NCBI GenBank assembly: GCA_934130165.1
Contig: CAKOXO010000005.1
Location: 1 to 64,000 of the forward strand
DNA from: an uncultured Bacilli bacterium
GTDB taxonomy: Bacteria > Bacillota_I > Bacilli_A > RF39 > UBA660
Length of the DNA stretch: 64,000 bases
Direction: 5' to 3'
Positions 35,418 through 45,106 of this stretch are shown in pieces. The position numbers were made by a program, and so were the translations under genes. Numbering within the stretch: position 1 is the stretch's first letter; each line of letters begins with the position of its first letter. Under the pieces are notes generated by a model that was not told the DNA's origin, ran no database searches, and saw nothing but the letters and a program-made list of their open reading frames with translations.

Positions 35418-37967
35418 ATGAAAAGAAGTACAGTTGATAGAAAAAAACTTAGCCCAATGATGGCACAATATATGGAATTAAAAGATAAATATGAAGATTG
35501 TATTGTTTTTTATCGTTTAGGGGATTTTTATGAAATGTTTTTTGAAGATGCAATTATTGCATCTCGTGAATTAGAACTTACCCTAACTGGTAAGAGCGCT
35601 GGCCTAGAAGAACGTGTTCCTATGTGTGGAATTCCACATCATGCTTATTCTTCATATATTGATCAGTTAATAGAAAAAGGGTACAAAGTAGCAATTGCAG
35701 AACAGTTAGAAGATCCAAAAACAACTAAAGGTACTGTAAAACGTGATGTAATTCAAGTTATTACAAGAGGAACTAGACTTGATAATAATCTAGATAGTAA
35801 AAATAACAATTATATAGCTAATATTTATGATTTTGATTATTGCAAAGGTATTGCTTACACAGATATTTCGACAGGTGAATTTTTTTGTGAGTTATTAGAA
35901 AAAGATAATGAAGAAGTAGAAAGAGAAATAATTAAAAGAGGATTTAGAGAATTAATAGTTAGTGAAAATACAGATAGAGAACTTATTAATACACTAAGAG
36001 TTAATTATGGAATACTAATTTCTATTACCAAAGAATTATATGATGGTGATGATTACAAATATATTTATGAAGATATTGATGATATTAGATTAGAAACTAC
36101 TATAAAACATTTATTACACTATGTCCTAGATACTAAAAAAGGGGATTTACATCATCTAAAAAAATGTGAATTAATCACTAGATATCAAACTCTATTATTT
36201 GATAACAACACTAAGAAAAATTTGGAACTTGTAGAAACTATAAGATCAAGAGATAGACAATATAGTTTGCTATGGTTACTAGATAAATGTAAGACAGCAA
36301 TGGGATCTAGATTTTTGAAACATCAAATTGAAAATCCGGTAACAGATAAAAAAGAATTGGAAAGAAGATATGATTTTGTAGAAAAAATATCTACTGAATT
36401 TATAATTAGAGATGATTTAAGAACTTCTTTAGATGCAGTATATGATTTAGAACGTTTGGTTGGCAGAATAAGCTATGGAAACTTAAATGCTAGAGATATG
36501 TTACAACTAAAAAGAAGCTTAAAAGAACTACCTAAGATAAAAGAGTTATTAAATAAGTTAGATTATGATAAAGAAATAGAACCACTTGAAGAAGTTGAGC
36601 AATTATTAGAAAAAACTATAAAAGAAGATCCACCCTTATCTTTAAAAGAGGGATCTATCATAAAGGATGGATATAATAGTGAACTTGATGAATTAAGAAG
36701 TGTAAGTAGTGGCTCAAAAGATTTTATTTTAAGTATAGAACAAAAAGAAAAAGAACGTACAGGAATAAAAAGCTTAAAAGTTGGCTTTAATAAAATATTT
36801 GGTTATTATATAGAGGTTAGTAAAGGTCAAAAAGCATTAGTAAAAGAAGAATATGGTTATGAAAGAAGACAGACTCTTGCTAACTGTGAAAGATATATTA
36901 CCAAAGAATTAAAAGAAAAAGAAAATATTATTTTAGGTGCAGAAGAAAAAATAATTAATCTTGAATATAAACTTTTTATGGATATAAGGGAAATAGTTAA
37001 AAGATATATATCTAAAATTCAAGAAATATCTAAAATAATTAGTGAAGTAGATATGCTATTATCATTTTCTATAGTAAGTGATGAAAATAAATTTATAAGA
37101 CCTAAATTAGTAGAAACTAAAGAATTAAGACTAATTGAATGTCGCCATCCGGTTGTAGAAAAAGTTATAAAAGACAAATATGTATCAAATGATATTGTTA
37201 TGGATAATAATACAAACATTTTACTTATAACTGGTCCTAATATGGCTGGTAAATCTACTTATATGAGACAATGTGCTATCACTATTATCATGGCCCAAAT
37301 AGGATGTTTTGTTCCATGTAAAAGCGCCATTATGCCAATTTTTGATAAAATCTTTACAAGAATTGGTGCTAGTGATGATTTAGTTAGTGGAGAATCAACT
37401 TTTATGATAGAAATGAAAGAAGCTAATTACGCCATCAGTGAAGCTACTGAAAATAGTTTAATTCTATTTGATGAGTTAGGAAGAGGAACTGCTACTTATG
37501 ATGGTATGAGTCTAGCTCAAGCAATTCTAGAATATATTCATGATAAGATAGGCGCAAAAACCATGTTTTCTACTCATTATCATGAACTAACGGCACTAGA
37601 AAAAGATTTAAAGCACTTAAAAAATGTACATGTTTCAGCATCTGAAGAGGGCGGTAAACTAACATTCCTACATAAAGTTAAAGCTGGTGCAGTAGATAAG
37701 AGTTATGGTATAAATGTTGCATCCCTTGCCAAGCTTCCTCACGAGTTGATTAAAAGAAGTGAAGAAATCCTAAATATATATGAAAATAGTAATAAGAAAA
37801 AGGAAGTATTTACTCAAACATCACTATTTGAATTAACAGAAGAAGAAGTTACTGAAAATGAAAAAGTTAATGAAATAGAAGAAGAAATAAAAAGAATTAA
37901 TCCTTTAGAAATGACACCAATGGATTCATTAAACTTCTTGTATGAGTTAAAGAAGAAGGTAAAATAA
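35418..37967 (+). CDS. mutS: DNA mismatch repair protein MutS
   Basis: 849 residues. Recognises mismatches. N-terminal mismatch-binding motif in GDFYEMFFEDA (Phe-x-Glu), core and clamp domains, Walker A ITGPNMAGKSTYMRQ, Walker B DELGRGTATYDGMSLAQAI, and STHYHELT. The tail (ENEKVNEIEEEIKRINPLEMTPMDSLNFLYELKK) has the beta-clamp/MutL-contact character of MutS1. ATG 35418 with GTGGTGA is chosen over the GTG at 35406. Separated from mutL by three genes. Confidence 0.97.
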   Translation: MKRSTVDRKKLSPMMAQYMELKDKYEDCIVFYRLGDFYEMFFEDAIIASRELELTLTGKSAGLEERVPMCGIPHHAYSSYIDQLIEKGYKVAIAEQLEDPKTTKGTVKRDVIQVITRGTRLDNNLDSKNNNYIANIYDFDYCKGIAYTDISTGEFFCELLEKDNEEVEREIIKRGFRELIVSENTDRELINTLRVNYGILISITKELYDGDDYKYIYEDIDDIRLETTIKHLLHYVLDTKKGDLHHLKKCELITRYQTLLFDNNTKKNLELVETIRSRDRQYSLLWLLDKCKTAMGSRFLKHQIENPVTDKKELERRYDFVEKISTEFIIRDDLRTSLDAVYDLERLVGRISYGNLNARDMLQLKRSLKELPKIKELLNKLDYDKEIEPLEEVEQLLEKTIKEDPPLSLKEGSIIKDGYNSELDELRSVSSGSKDFILSIEQKEKERTGIKSLKVGFNKIFGYYIEVSKGQKALVKEEYGYERRQTLANCERYITKELKEKENIILGAEEKIINLEYKLFMDIREIVKRYISKIQEISKIISEVDMLLSFSIVSDENKFIRPKLVETKELRLIECRHPVVEKVIKDKYVSNDIVMDNNTNILLITGPNMAGKSTYMRQCAITIIMAQIGCFVPCKSAIMPIFDKIFTRIGASDDLVSGESTFMIEMKEANYAISEATENSLILFDELGRGTATYDGMSLAQAILEYIHDKIGAKTMFSTHYHELTALEKDLKHLKNVHVSASEEGGKLTFLHKVKAGAVDKSYGINVASLAKLPHELIKRSEEILNIYENSNKKKEVFTQTSLFELTEEEVTENEKVNEIEEEIKRINPLEMTPMDSLNFLYELKKKVK

Positions 37968-38005
37968 AACTACTAATCTAGGTAAAACTTATTAGTAGTT
38001 TTTTG
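37966..38005 (+). terminator. Rho-independent terminator after mutS
   Basis: aaaactactaat (37966-37977) pairs with attagtagtttt (37991-38002), T run. Confidence 0.85.
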
Positions 38006-38017
38006 ATACTGTTTTTG

Positions 38018-38046
38018 CTGACATTTCAAATTTAGTGTGATAAAAT
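38018..38046 (+). promoter_or_regulatory. Promoter of nusB-xseA-xseB
   Basis: CTGACA (38018-38023), 17-bp spacer, TAAAAT (38041-38046); five of six matches in both boxes. Confidence 0.65.
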
Positions 38047-38065
38047 AGGAAAGAGGTGAAATCTT

Positions 38066-38473
38066 ATGAAAAACAGAAGTGAATTACGAGAACTTGCTAT
38101 GAAAGTAATATATCAAATCAAGTTATTAAAAAAATCAAAACTAGATTATGATATTGACGAATTAATAAAAGAACAACTAGAAATTAAAAATGACTTTATT
38201 TATGAATTAGTAAATGGATATTTAAATAATGAAGAAAATATTAATAAATTAGCTAACAAATATATGAAAGATTGGACTATAGAAAGACTAAATATGGTTG
38301 ATCAAGCAATATTATCTATAGGTATTTACGAATTAGTATATACAAAAACACCATCGATAGTATCAATAAATGAAGCAATTGAATTATCTAAAAAATACAG
38401 TGATTCAGACGTTACAAAGATGATAAATGGAGTTTTAGACAATATTTATCATAGTGAGGCTACAAATGAATGA
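38066..38473 (+). CDS. nusB: Transcription antitermination factor NusB
   Basis: 135 residues, all helical. RSELRELAMKVIYQI, WTIERLNMVDQAILSIGIYEL and TPSIVSINEAIELSKKYSDSDVTKMINGVLDNI are NusB hallmarks. Acts with NusE on boxA for rRNA antitermination. RBS GAGGTGA. First gene of nusB-xseA-xseB. Confidence 0.95.
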   Translation: MKNRSELRELAMKVIYQIKLLKKSKLDYDIDELIKEQLEIKNDFIYELVNGYLNNEENINKLANKYMKDWTIERLNMVDQAILSIGIYELVYTKTPSIVSINEAIELSKKYSDSDVTKMINGVLDNIYHSEATNE

Positions 38474-39722
38474 TAAATATATTACAGTTACCCAATTAAC
38501 TAGATATATTAAATATAAGATTGATAATGATGTAAATTTACAAGAGGTATTTTTAAAAGGGGAAATTTCTAATTTTAAAGCTCATACTAGAGGACATTAC
38601 TATTTTACGATAAAAGATGAAAACAGTAGAATAAATGCAATAATGTTTGCTAGTCAAACTAAAAAAATAAAATTCATTCCAAGTGATGGAATGAAAGTAC
38701 TAATTACTGGAAAAATTAGTGTCTATGAAGCTAATGGTGGATATCAAATATATGTTTCCGATATGTTAGAAGATGGTGTAGGTAACTTGTATGTTGCTTA
38801 TGAACAATTAAAACAAAAACTTGAAAAAGAAGGATTGTTTGATCCTAATAAGAAAAAGAAAATTCCAAAAATCCCAAAAAGAATAGGGGTAGTAACTGCT
38901 CCAACTGGTGCAGCAATAAGAGATATATTATCAACGATTAAAAGGAGATTTCCTATCACAGAAGTAATAGTTTTTCCTGCTTTAGTTCAAGGTGCTGAAG
39001 CTGCTCCATCTATCATTAATCAAATCCAAAATGCCCAAAATTATGAACTTGACACTTTAATAATTGGTAGAGGTGGAGGAAGTATTGAAGACATGTGGTG
39101 TTTTAATGATGAAGAGGTAGCATATGCAATATATAAATGTCCAATCCCTATCATTAGTGCTGTAGGACATGAAATTGACTTTACTATAGCTGACTTTGTT
39201 GCGGATCTACGTGCACCAACACCAACAGGAGCGGCAGAATTAGCAGTTCCAAATAAAATTGATGTCATTAATTATATAGAACAATTAACTATTAGAAGTA
39301 AGAAAGTTATGAAAAATAAAATTGACTTTTTAAATCAGAGATTAACAGAAATAAAAAATAAATACATATTAAAGAATCCACTCTCTATATATGAAATAAA
39401 AGAGCAGCAGTTTGATACCTTAATAGAAAAACTAAAGTATAATATTGTTAATTTATATAATATTAAAGAAAAAAGATATTTAAATATCACAAGTAGTTAT
39501 ATATTTAAAGAACCAAATAAATTAATCGATACTAAGAAAAATAAATACATAAATATACTATCTAAATTAGAAACCTTGAGCCCCCTATCTACAATTAAAA
39601 GGGGATATTCAGTAGTAAGAAAAGATGAAAAAGTAATTACTAGTATAAAAGACTTAAAAAAACTAGATAAAATATCACTAGAATTAAGTGATGGTACAGT
39701 ACAAGCAGAAATAATGGAATAA
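38466..39722 (+). CDS. xseA: Exodeoxyribonuclease VII large subunit
   Basis: 418 residues. OB-fold DNA-binding N-terminus (YITVTQLTRYIKYKIDNDVNLQEVFLKGEISNF...HYYFTIKDE), catalytic domain (RIGVVTAPTGAAIRDILSTIKRRFP; IIGRGGGSIEDMWCFNDEEVAYAI; SAVGHEIDFTIADFVADLRAPTPTGAAELAVP), then coiled coil and GYSVV. ATG 38466 overlaps the nusB stop by 8 bp, so translation is coupled. Confidence 0.96.
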   Translation: MNDKYITVTQLTRYIKYKIDNDVNLQEVFLKGEISNFKAHTRGHYYFTIKDENSRINAIMFASQTKKIKFIPSDGMKVLITGKISVYEANGGYQIYVSDMLEDGVGNLYVAYEQLKQKLEKEGLFDPNKKKKIPKIPKRIGVVTAPTGAAIRDILSTIKRRFPITEVIVFPALVQGAEAAPSIINQIQNAQNYELDTLIIGRGGGSIEDMWCFNDEEVAYAIYKCPIPIISAVGHEIDFTIADFVADLRAPTPTGAAELAVPNKIDVINYIEQLTIRSKKVMKNKIDFLNQRLTEIKNKYILKNPLSIYEIKEQQFDTLIEKLKYNIVNLYNIKEKRYLNITSSYIFKEPNKLIDTKKNKYINILSKLETLSPLSTIKRGYSVVRKDEKVITSIKDLKKLDKISLELSDGTVQAEIME

Positions 39723-39732
39723 GGAGAAAGAA

Positions 39733-39960
39733 ATGGCAGAGAAAAAAGAAAAAAGTTTTGAAGAAAATTTAGAAAACTTAGAAGAAATAGTAAAAAAATT
39801 AGAAAATGGAGATATTCCACTTGATGATGCAATCAAGGAATTCAATAAGGCTATGGAACTTGCTAAAGTATGTGATAAAAAATTAAAAGAAGCAGAAAAA
39901 TCATTAACAAAAATTGTAAGTGAAGATAATACTTTAGAAGATTTCGATACAAAAGAATAA
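39733..39960 (+). CDS. xseB: Exodeoxyribonuclease VII small subunit
   Basis: 75 residues. SFEENLENLEEIVKKLENGDIPLDDAIKEFNKAMELAKVCDKKLKEAEKSL is the full XseB helical hairpin. Partner of XseA, 10 bp upstream; RBS AAGGAG. Confidence 0.96.
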   Translation: MAEKKEKSFEENLENLEEIVKKLENGDIPLDDAIKEFNKAMELAKVCDKKLKEAEKSLTKIVSEDNTLEDFDTKE

Positions 39961-39986
39961 AAACTACTGAAAAATGTAGTTTTTTC
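39959..39986 (+). terminator. Rho-independent terminator after xseB
   Basis: aaaactac (39960-39967) pairs with gtagtttt (39976-39983), T run. Confidence 0.85.
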
Positions 39987-40043
39987 TTGTGTTTTTTTAA
40001 ATTTTTTAGTATAATAGGCACTTATTAGAGGGGGTTATATGTG

Positions 40044-41063
40044 ATGGAATTTATAAGAATTGATCCACATGAAGTAACTAGTGAAGAAATTGCTAAAGCT
40101 ATTACATCTAATTGTAAAACTGTAAAACTAATGAAAAAAGAAATTGAAAAATTAGAACAATTCAACCAAGACTATCATAATAGTGTTAAAACTAGTGAAA
40201 ATGATAGTGGCAAAAGTATAGAAAAAGAAGAAAATATAGAAGAAGAAATTACTAGTAATACACCAACAGACTTTGACAATAAAGTGGACTATTACTATTC
40301 TTTAATTGATTCAATACCTATATCAGAAAAACTTAATGAAGAAATAGAGACTATCTTACCATCTAATAAGAATGTTGATTATAATGATATTATCATGAGA
40401 TTAAAATTGGAATTTTTTAGGAATATTAAAGAATTAAAAGAATTCATCGAGGAAGAAGATTTATCAGTAGATGAGTTGAAAGAGTTCAAAGAAGAAATCA
40501 AAGCTAATCAATTAAAAATAGCTTCAATCGATTATATAAATAGTAAAAAAGAAGAAAATAAAAGTAATGACGATAGTAAAGAAAATAACTTGATTTTTGT
40601 TCCAACAGAGGGAGGAAACATAAGAGTAATTGATGAAATTAAGAATATTGATGTAAGCTTTTTATCTGACTTTAAGAAATTATTTGACTCTATAAAAGAT
40701 GGCACATTTAAAAATGTAAAAAGATACAACAATAGTAAAAACTTTTTAACATCAAGCGTTGCAGAAGTAAAAGATTTCAAAATAAGAGTTGTATTTGATA
40801 GAATTTCTAAAAATGACTATGCCTTAATAACAGCATTTATTAAGAAAAATGATAATGATAAGGGATATAGAACTTCACTTGATTTAAAGATTATAAATTA
40901 TTTAAAACAAAAGGATAGACTAAAGGAATTAGTTAATAACGATGAATATATGGCTAAACAAGGTTTGTTAGAAAAAGAATTATATAGTTGTTTTGCAAAT
41001 GATACTCTTACAAGAGAGGAGAATAAAAATGGATGCACTATTAAAACAAATAGAAAAAAATAA
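40044..41063 (+). CDS. Hypothetical protein, acidic N-terminus and RelE-like C-terminal region
   Basis: 339 residues, not recognised as a whole. Residues 1-200 are acidic, Lys/Glu-rich and helical, with low-complexity stretches. The C-terminal ~130 residues (FLSDFKKLFDSIKDG...VKDFKIRVVFDRISKNDYALITAFIKKNDNDKGYRTSLDLKI) have the strand-strand-strand-FxKK pattern of RelE/HigB-type toxins; this is a pattern-level inference. RBS GAGGGGG; ATG 40044 chosen over the adjacent GTG. Its 3' end overlaps the next gene by 35 bp. Confidence 0.6.
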   Translation: MEFIRIDPHEVTSEEIAKAITSNCKTVKLMKKEIEKLEQFNQDYHNSVKTSENDSGKSIEKEENIEEEITSNTPTDFDNKVDYYYSLIDSIPISEKLNEEIETILPSNKNVDYNDIIMRLKLEFFRNIKELKEFIEEEDLSVDELKEFKEEIKANQLKIASIDYINSKKEENKSNDDSKENNLIFVPTEGGNIRVIDEIKNIDVSFLSDFKKLFDSIKDGTFKNVKRYNNSKNFLTSSVAEVKDFKIRVVFDRISKNDYALITAFIKKNDNDKGYRTSLDLKIINYLKQKDRLKELVNNDEYMAKQGLLEKELYSCFANDTLTREENKNGCTIKTNRKK

Positions 41064-42876
41064 AGATAATCTACAGGCCAAGTTAAACGAACCAAATGAA
41101 GAAAGTGATTTCTTTAGAGAATTCAGTAGTAAGCTATCCTTAAATGTTATGAATAACCTTGTGAGGTTTGATATATTAGACTTTATAAAAGCAAGATTTC
41201 TTGCATCAATTAAAGACAAAAACTATGAAGAAATATCAGCTATTATCGAAGAGATAAGACCTTTATTCAATTTTCAAATGCAACCAATAGCATTTTTTAA
41301 TCTTTTTGAAAACATAGCTAATTTAATAGTTAGTGTTGAAAAAGATGATTTATTAAACATAATAAAAAACAAAAAAAGAAAAAAGTTAAATAAAGATGAC
41401 AAAAAAAGAGTTTTAACGATCGAAAATATTCAAAAAAATGCAAATATAAATATAGAAAATTTTATCAGATTATGTTATGACCAAATTGAGATAGTAGCTA
41501 ATACCATAGAACTTATGGTGGCTTTATATAAATTCAAAGAAACACACGAATATTTTTCACAAATAAAAGCAGGTGCATTATCTAGTGAAGTAAAAAAACA
41601 ATTAACAAAAGCAGAAAAAGAGTTTTTTGAATATGAATATAATACAAAAAGCATTGAAAAAGTAATCAAAGATATTCGAGAATATTCAGATAAAGTCATT
41701 TCAGAAGAGGAAACAAAAAAGAAAAAGATATCAAAAAGTTTTATGAATTATACATATACTGAAAATTGGATAAGAAAAATTAAAGATGGTCAGGAAATAA
41801 CTTCTATTCCAAGTAAAGTGATGCAATTAGATGATGAAGAATTAAAAAAGCAAATTTTAGAAAAAGTCTATAATAATAACATGAGTATATATACACAAAT
41901 TGAGAAAAAATACAACGATTTATCATCTAATTCATATAATAGATACAGTTTATTACTAGGACAATATGGAATAGATATTTCTAAATATAATATAGATATT
42001 ACAAATGATATAAATATTGTTAAAAAAATGCTAAAATTAATATCATCACTAGATATTAAAAATCCTTATAAAATTGTAGAAATAATTAATACCTCAAAAT
42101 TAGAAATTGTAGAAAGCATAAATAATTTAGTAAAAAAAGGATATATTGATAATGAATACGTAAATAATAATATTAATATATTTAGTGGTAGTTATACTGC
42201 TTTAATATCAAATATAGAAGAGTTTAAAAAAGAGGGATTATCATTATCTTCTATAAGTAAATTAAAAGATTCATTATGTGAAGATTCCGATACAATTCAA
42301 AGAAATATTGCAGTTTTGAAAGAGTATGGTTTATTTTCAAGCCTAGGTGATTGCTCCTCAGCAAGTTTTTTAAATATTGAACAATTAGAGCAAAAAATTG
42401 ATAAACTTTTAGAACTAGGTATGGAACAATTTTTAAAAGATGATTTATCCTTACTTAATTATGAAAATAGTCTATATGATAAAATTTTATTAGCATATAA
42501 ATTAAATATTCCAATAGAAGATACTAATAGTTTGCATAATATTCTATCTTCACCTTTTGTTGTTTCTGATGATGATATAGATACTTATTTATTTAATGTT
42601 AGTAGAAAAAGCCTTGATAGTTTAGAAGATATAAATATAAATAAAACTGATTTATTAGAATTATTAGGAAAAAAGCAGAGTAGTGAAAATGTATATGATT
42701 TTGATGGTGTTTTAATCTCTAAAAATAAAGTGTCAAGAAACTTAGAAAATAGTGATGATGAAGTACCTTTAAAAACAGTTTTATTATGTATGATTGATGA
42801 TAAAATTCTAGATACTGATGAATTAGAAAAAATTACTAAATCTCTATATCCTAAAGAAAAACAATATAAAAAATAA
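41029..42876 (+). CDS. Hypothetical large helical protein
   Basis: 615 residues, not recognised. No signal peptide or membrane helix. It is almost entirely helical and charged, with recurring short modules (NKVMQLDDEELKKQIL; LGQYGIDISKYNIDI; ILNTSKLEIVESINNLVKKGYID; VLKEYGLFSSLGDC) suggesting helical repeats. ATG 41029 has GAGGAGA upstream, inside the 3' end of the preceding gene. The 35-bp overlap makes the two a tightly coupled pair. Possible partner or target of the RelE-like protein; no function can be assigned. Confidence 0.6.
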   Translation: MDALLKQIEKNKDNLQAKLNEPNEESDFFREFSSKLSLNVMNNLVRFDILDFIKARFLASIKDKNYEEISAIIEEIRPLFNFQMQPIAFFNLFENIANLIVSVEKDDLLNIIKNKKRKKLNKDDKKRVLTIENIQKNANINIENFIRLCYDQIEIVANTIELMVALYKFKETHEYFSQIKAGALSSEVKKQLTKAEKEFFEYEYNTKSIEKVIKDIREYSDKVISEEETKKKKISKSFMNYTYTENWIRKIKDGQEITSIPSKVMQLDDEELKKQILEKVYNNNMSIYTQIEKKYNDLSSNSYNRYSLLLGQYGIDISKYNIDITNDINIVKKMLKLISSLDIKNPYKIVEIINTSKLEIVESINNLVKKGYIDNEYVNNNINIFSGSYTALISNIEEFKKEGLSLSSISKLKDSLCEDSDTIQRNIAVLKEYGLFSSLGDCSSASFLNIEQLEQKIDKLLELGMEQFLKDDLSLLNYENSLYDKILLAYKLNIPIEDTNSLHNILSSPFVVSDDDIDTYLFNVSRKSLDSLEDININKTDLLELLGKKQSSENVYDFDGVLISKNKVSRNLENSDDEVPLKTVLLCMIDDKILDTDELEKITKSLYPKEKQYKK

Positions 42877-42955
42877 TTGGTAAATTTTTAATAATATATT
42901 TTTTTAAATAAGGAAAAGGATAATAATGTAGTCAAGTTTTTAATGAGGTGATTTT

Positions 42956-43939
42956 ATGAAAATTAAAAACAAACTACTAAATGCAATAATTCTCTTTTTA
43001 CTTATTATACCACTAAATGTATTTGCTTATTCATCTTACATTATTCCAGGTGGGGAAACAATTGGAATAGAGGTTAATTCGAAAGGTGTATTAGTTGTAG
43101 GTTTTTATAAAGTAAACAACTCCTATATTGGACGTTCAGCTGGTTTTGAAGTTGGAGATAGAATAATTAAGTTAAATAATAAGGAAGTAAATAATATATC
43201 TTCAATGATAGAAACTATAAACAAAACAGACAATAATACAGTAGAATTTACTATTTTAAGAGGAACCTCTGAAAAGAATATTAGCCTAAATCTATCTGAA
43301 GATGGTGATGGAGTATTAAAAACCGGATTATATGTAAAAGACAGTATCAACGGAATTGGTACACTTACTTATATAGATCCATCTACTAATATATTTGGTG
43401 CTTTAGGGCATGAAATAATAGAAAAATCAACTGCTGAAAAATTCGAAATAAAAGATGGTATTATATTTGGAGCAAATGTAGTAGGAATAGAAAAAAGTAC
43501 TAATGGAAATGCTGGAGAAAAGACAGCAACATATAACAAAACTGAAGTATTTGGTAAAATTACTGGGAATGAAATATCTGGTATCTTTGGTAAATATACA
43601 TCAAATGTAGAAGGTAAAGAAAAATTAGAGGTTGCTGAAAGTAAAGATATAAAAACTGGAGAAGCAACTATCAGAACTGTTATAAAAGACGATAAAATAG
43701 AAGAATTTAAAATCAATATAATTAAACTAGATGATAACAGTGATACTAAAAATATTTTATTTGAAGTAGTTGATGACAGACTATTAAAAGAAGCAGGAGG
43801 AATTGTTCAGGGAATGAGTGGCTCTCCAATTATTCAGAATAATAAAATAATAGGTGCAGTTACTCATGTAATTGTTAATGATACTACAAAAGGTTATGGT
43901 ATATTTATTACAACTATGTTAAAAGAAGGAGAAAATTAA
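42956..43939 (+). CDS. spoIVB: SpoIVB-family serine peptidase (S55) with PDZ domain
   Basis: 327 residues. N-terminal signal/anchor (NAIILFLLIIPLNVFA), the SpoIVB opening YIIPGGETIGIEVNSKGVLVVGF, a PDZ domain (RSAGFEVGDRIIKLNNKEV), then the S55 peptidase: His in IFGALGHEIIE, and nucleophile Ser in GGIVQGMSGSPIIQNNKIIGAVTHVIVNDTTKGYGIFI. In Bacillus SpoIVB is secreted from the forespore and triggers SpoIVFB processing of pro-sigma-K. Slightly shorter than the Bacillus protein; the usual recN and spo0A neighbours are absent. RBS GAGGTGAT. Confidence 0.92.
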   Translation: MKIKNKLLNAIILFLLIIPLNVFAYSSYIIPGGETIGIEVNSKGVLVVGFYKVNNSYIGRSAGFEVGDRIIKLNNKEVNNISSMIETINKTDNNTVEFTILRGTSEKNISLNLSEDGDGVLKTGLYVKDSINGIGTLTYIDPSTNIFGALGHEIIEKSTAEKFEIKDGIIFGANVVGIEKSTNGNAGEKTATYNKTEVFGKITGNEISGIFGKYTSNVEGKEKLEVAESKDIKTGEATIRTVIKDDKIEEFKINIIKLDDNSDTKNILFEVVDDRLLKEAGGIVQGMSGSPIIQNNKIIGAVTHVIVNDTTKGYGIFITTMLKEGEN

Positions 43940-43961
43940 AAGGGAGAGAATCCCTTTTTTT
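43938..43961 (+). terminator. Rho-independent terminator after spoIVB
   Basis: aaaaggga (43938-43945), gagaa loop, tccctttt (43951-43958), T run. Confidence 0.85.
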
Positions 43962-44004
43962 GTATAAATAAATATTTTTAATTAATACTAATAATGGTGA
44001 TAAT

Positions 44005-44721
44005 ATGAATATTGATTTTATAGAAGCATTCAAGATAATTCCTAGAAGTGTAGCCTCTTTAATTGTATTATTTTTAATAACAAAACTAATGGGAAAAAAA
44101 CAAGTATCTGAACTTAGTTTATTTGATTACGTAATAGGAATATCTATTGGTAATTATACAGCTGAAATGGTAATGAATTTTGATTACCAATATATTAATG
44201 GAATTATTGCAATATTAACATTTGGAATAATTTCTTATTTAGTTTCTATTTTAACTATGAAAAGTATGTCATTAAGGCGTTTTTTAATAGGAGTACCTAC
44301 AATCATTATAGATGAGGGAAAAATAAGCCTAGAGGCCCTTAAAAAGGCTAAATTAGATATTAATGATTTTTTAGAACAATGTAGAGGTGAAGGGTATTTT
44401 GATGTTTCTGAAATAAGTTCTGCAATATTAGAAGTAAATGGAAAAATAAGCATACTACCAAAAAGAGATTATCAAGTTCCTACACTAAAAGATTTAAAAA
44501 TTAAAGCAAATAAAGAATATTTATCAGTAAATGTCATTATTGATGGAAATTTAATGGAAAACAATTTAAAAAATTCTAATAAAAACAAAGCTTGGTTAGA
44601 TAAAGAGTTAGAAAAACAAGGTTATAATGGTTATAAAAATATATTACTAGCTACTATCACTAATGATTCATTAAACATATTTGATAAAGATACAAAAACA
44701 CCTAAAAAAGTTTTAGAATAA
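44005..44721 (+). CDS. YetF-like DUF421 membrane protein
   Basis: 238 residues. Three N-terminal helices (VASLIVLFLITKLMGKKQVSELSLFDYVIGISIGNYTAEM; YINGIIAILTFGIISYLVSIL) and a cytoplasmic domain with RFLIGVPTIIIDEGKISLEALKKAKLDINDFLEQCRGEGYFDVSEI, the DUF421 signature. Such proteins are common in spore formers, several being forespore-expressed. No enzymatic role is known. Lies between spoIVB and spoIIM. Confidence 0.9.
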   Translation: MNIDFIEAFKIIPRSVASLIVLFLITKLMGKKQVSELSLFDYVIGISIGNYTAEMVMNFDYQYINGIIAILTFGIISYLVSILTMKSMSLRRFLIGVPTIIIDEGKISLEALKKAKLDINDFLEQCRGEGYFDVSEISSAILEVNGKISILPKRDYQVPTLKDLKIKANKEYLSVNVIIDGNLMENNLKNSNKNKAWLDKELEKQGYNGYKNILLATITNDSLNIFDKDTKTPKKVLE

Positions 44722-44723
44722 CC

Positions 44724-44752
44724 TTTAAAATTAGTTAATTTAGTAGTATAAT
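44724..44752 (+). promoter_or_regulatory. Possible promoter of the gene at 44782
   Basis: TTTAAA (44724-44729), 17-bp spacer, TATAAT (44747-44752). Good -10, weak -35. Confidence 0.5.
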
Positions 44753-44781
44753 ATTGTGTCATAGTGATTGGAAGTGTAATT

Positions 44782-45078
44782 ATGAAAGTATGGAAAAAAA
44801 TAAGTTTAGAAAATAGTATTAAAGAAATAGATATTGTATCTAAAGCTTTAACAAATTATATATATTCCAGTAAGACATTATCAGATATAACTTCAAAATA
44901 TAATATTTCAGATGAAGATATTGAAAATCTTAATAAATATACTATGGATAGAGTAGCAGGACTCTTGTTACTATATGTTAGTAAAAATAACAAAAGGATA
45001 AATGACATAGTAAATAAATATAATACAAATAATAATTTAAAAGTTAAACCTATTGTTGAAGGTTATGTTGAAAAATAA
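44782..45078 (+). CDS. Hypothetical small helical protein
   Basis: 98 residues, not recognised. Helical, with two similar Ile/Asn-rich helix-turn units (TLSDITSKYNISDEDIENLN; RINDIVNKYNTNNNLK) that could be helix-turn-helix like. No signal peptide. ATG 44782 chosen over an ATG at 44764 because of spacing to GGAAGTG. Its stop lies in a strong terminator. Confidence 0.55.
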   Translation: MKVWKKISLENSIKEIDIVSKALTNYIYSSKTLSDITSKYNISDEDIENLNKYTMDRVAGLLLLYVSKNNKRINDIVNKYNTNNNLKVKPIVEGYVEK

Positions 45079-45106
45079 AAGAGCTCATTATTATTGAGCT
45101 CTTTTA
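45077..45106. terminator. Bidirectional terminator
   Basis: aaaagagctca (45077-45087) pairs with tgagctctttt (45095-45105). It serves the gene at 44782 and the minus-strand small gene ending at 45104. Confidence 0.85.
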
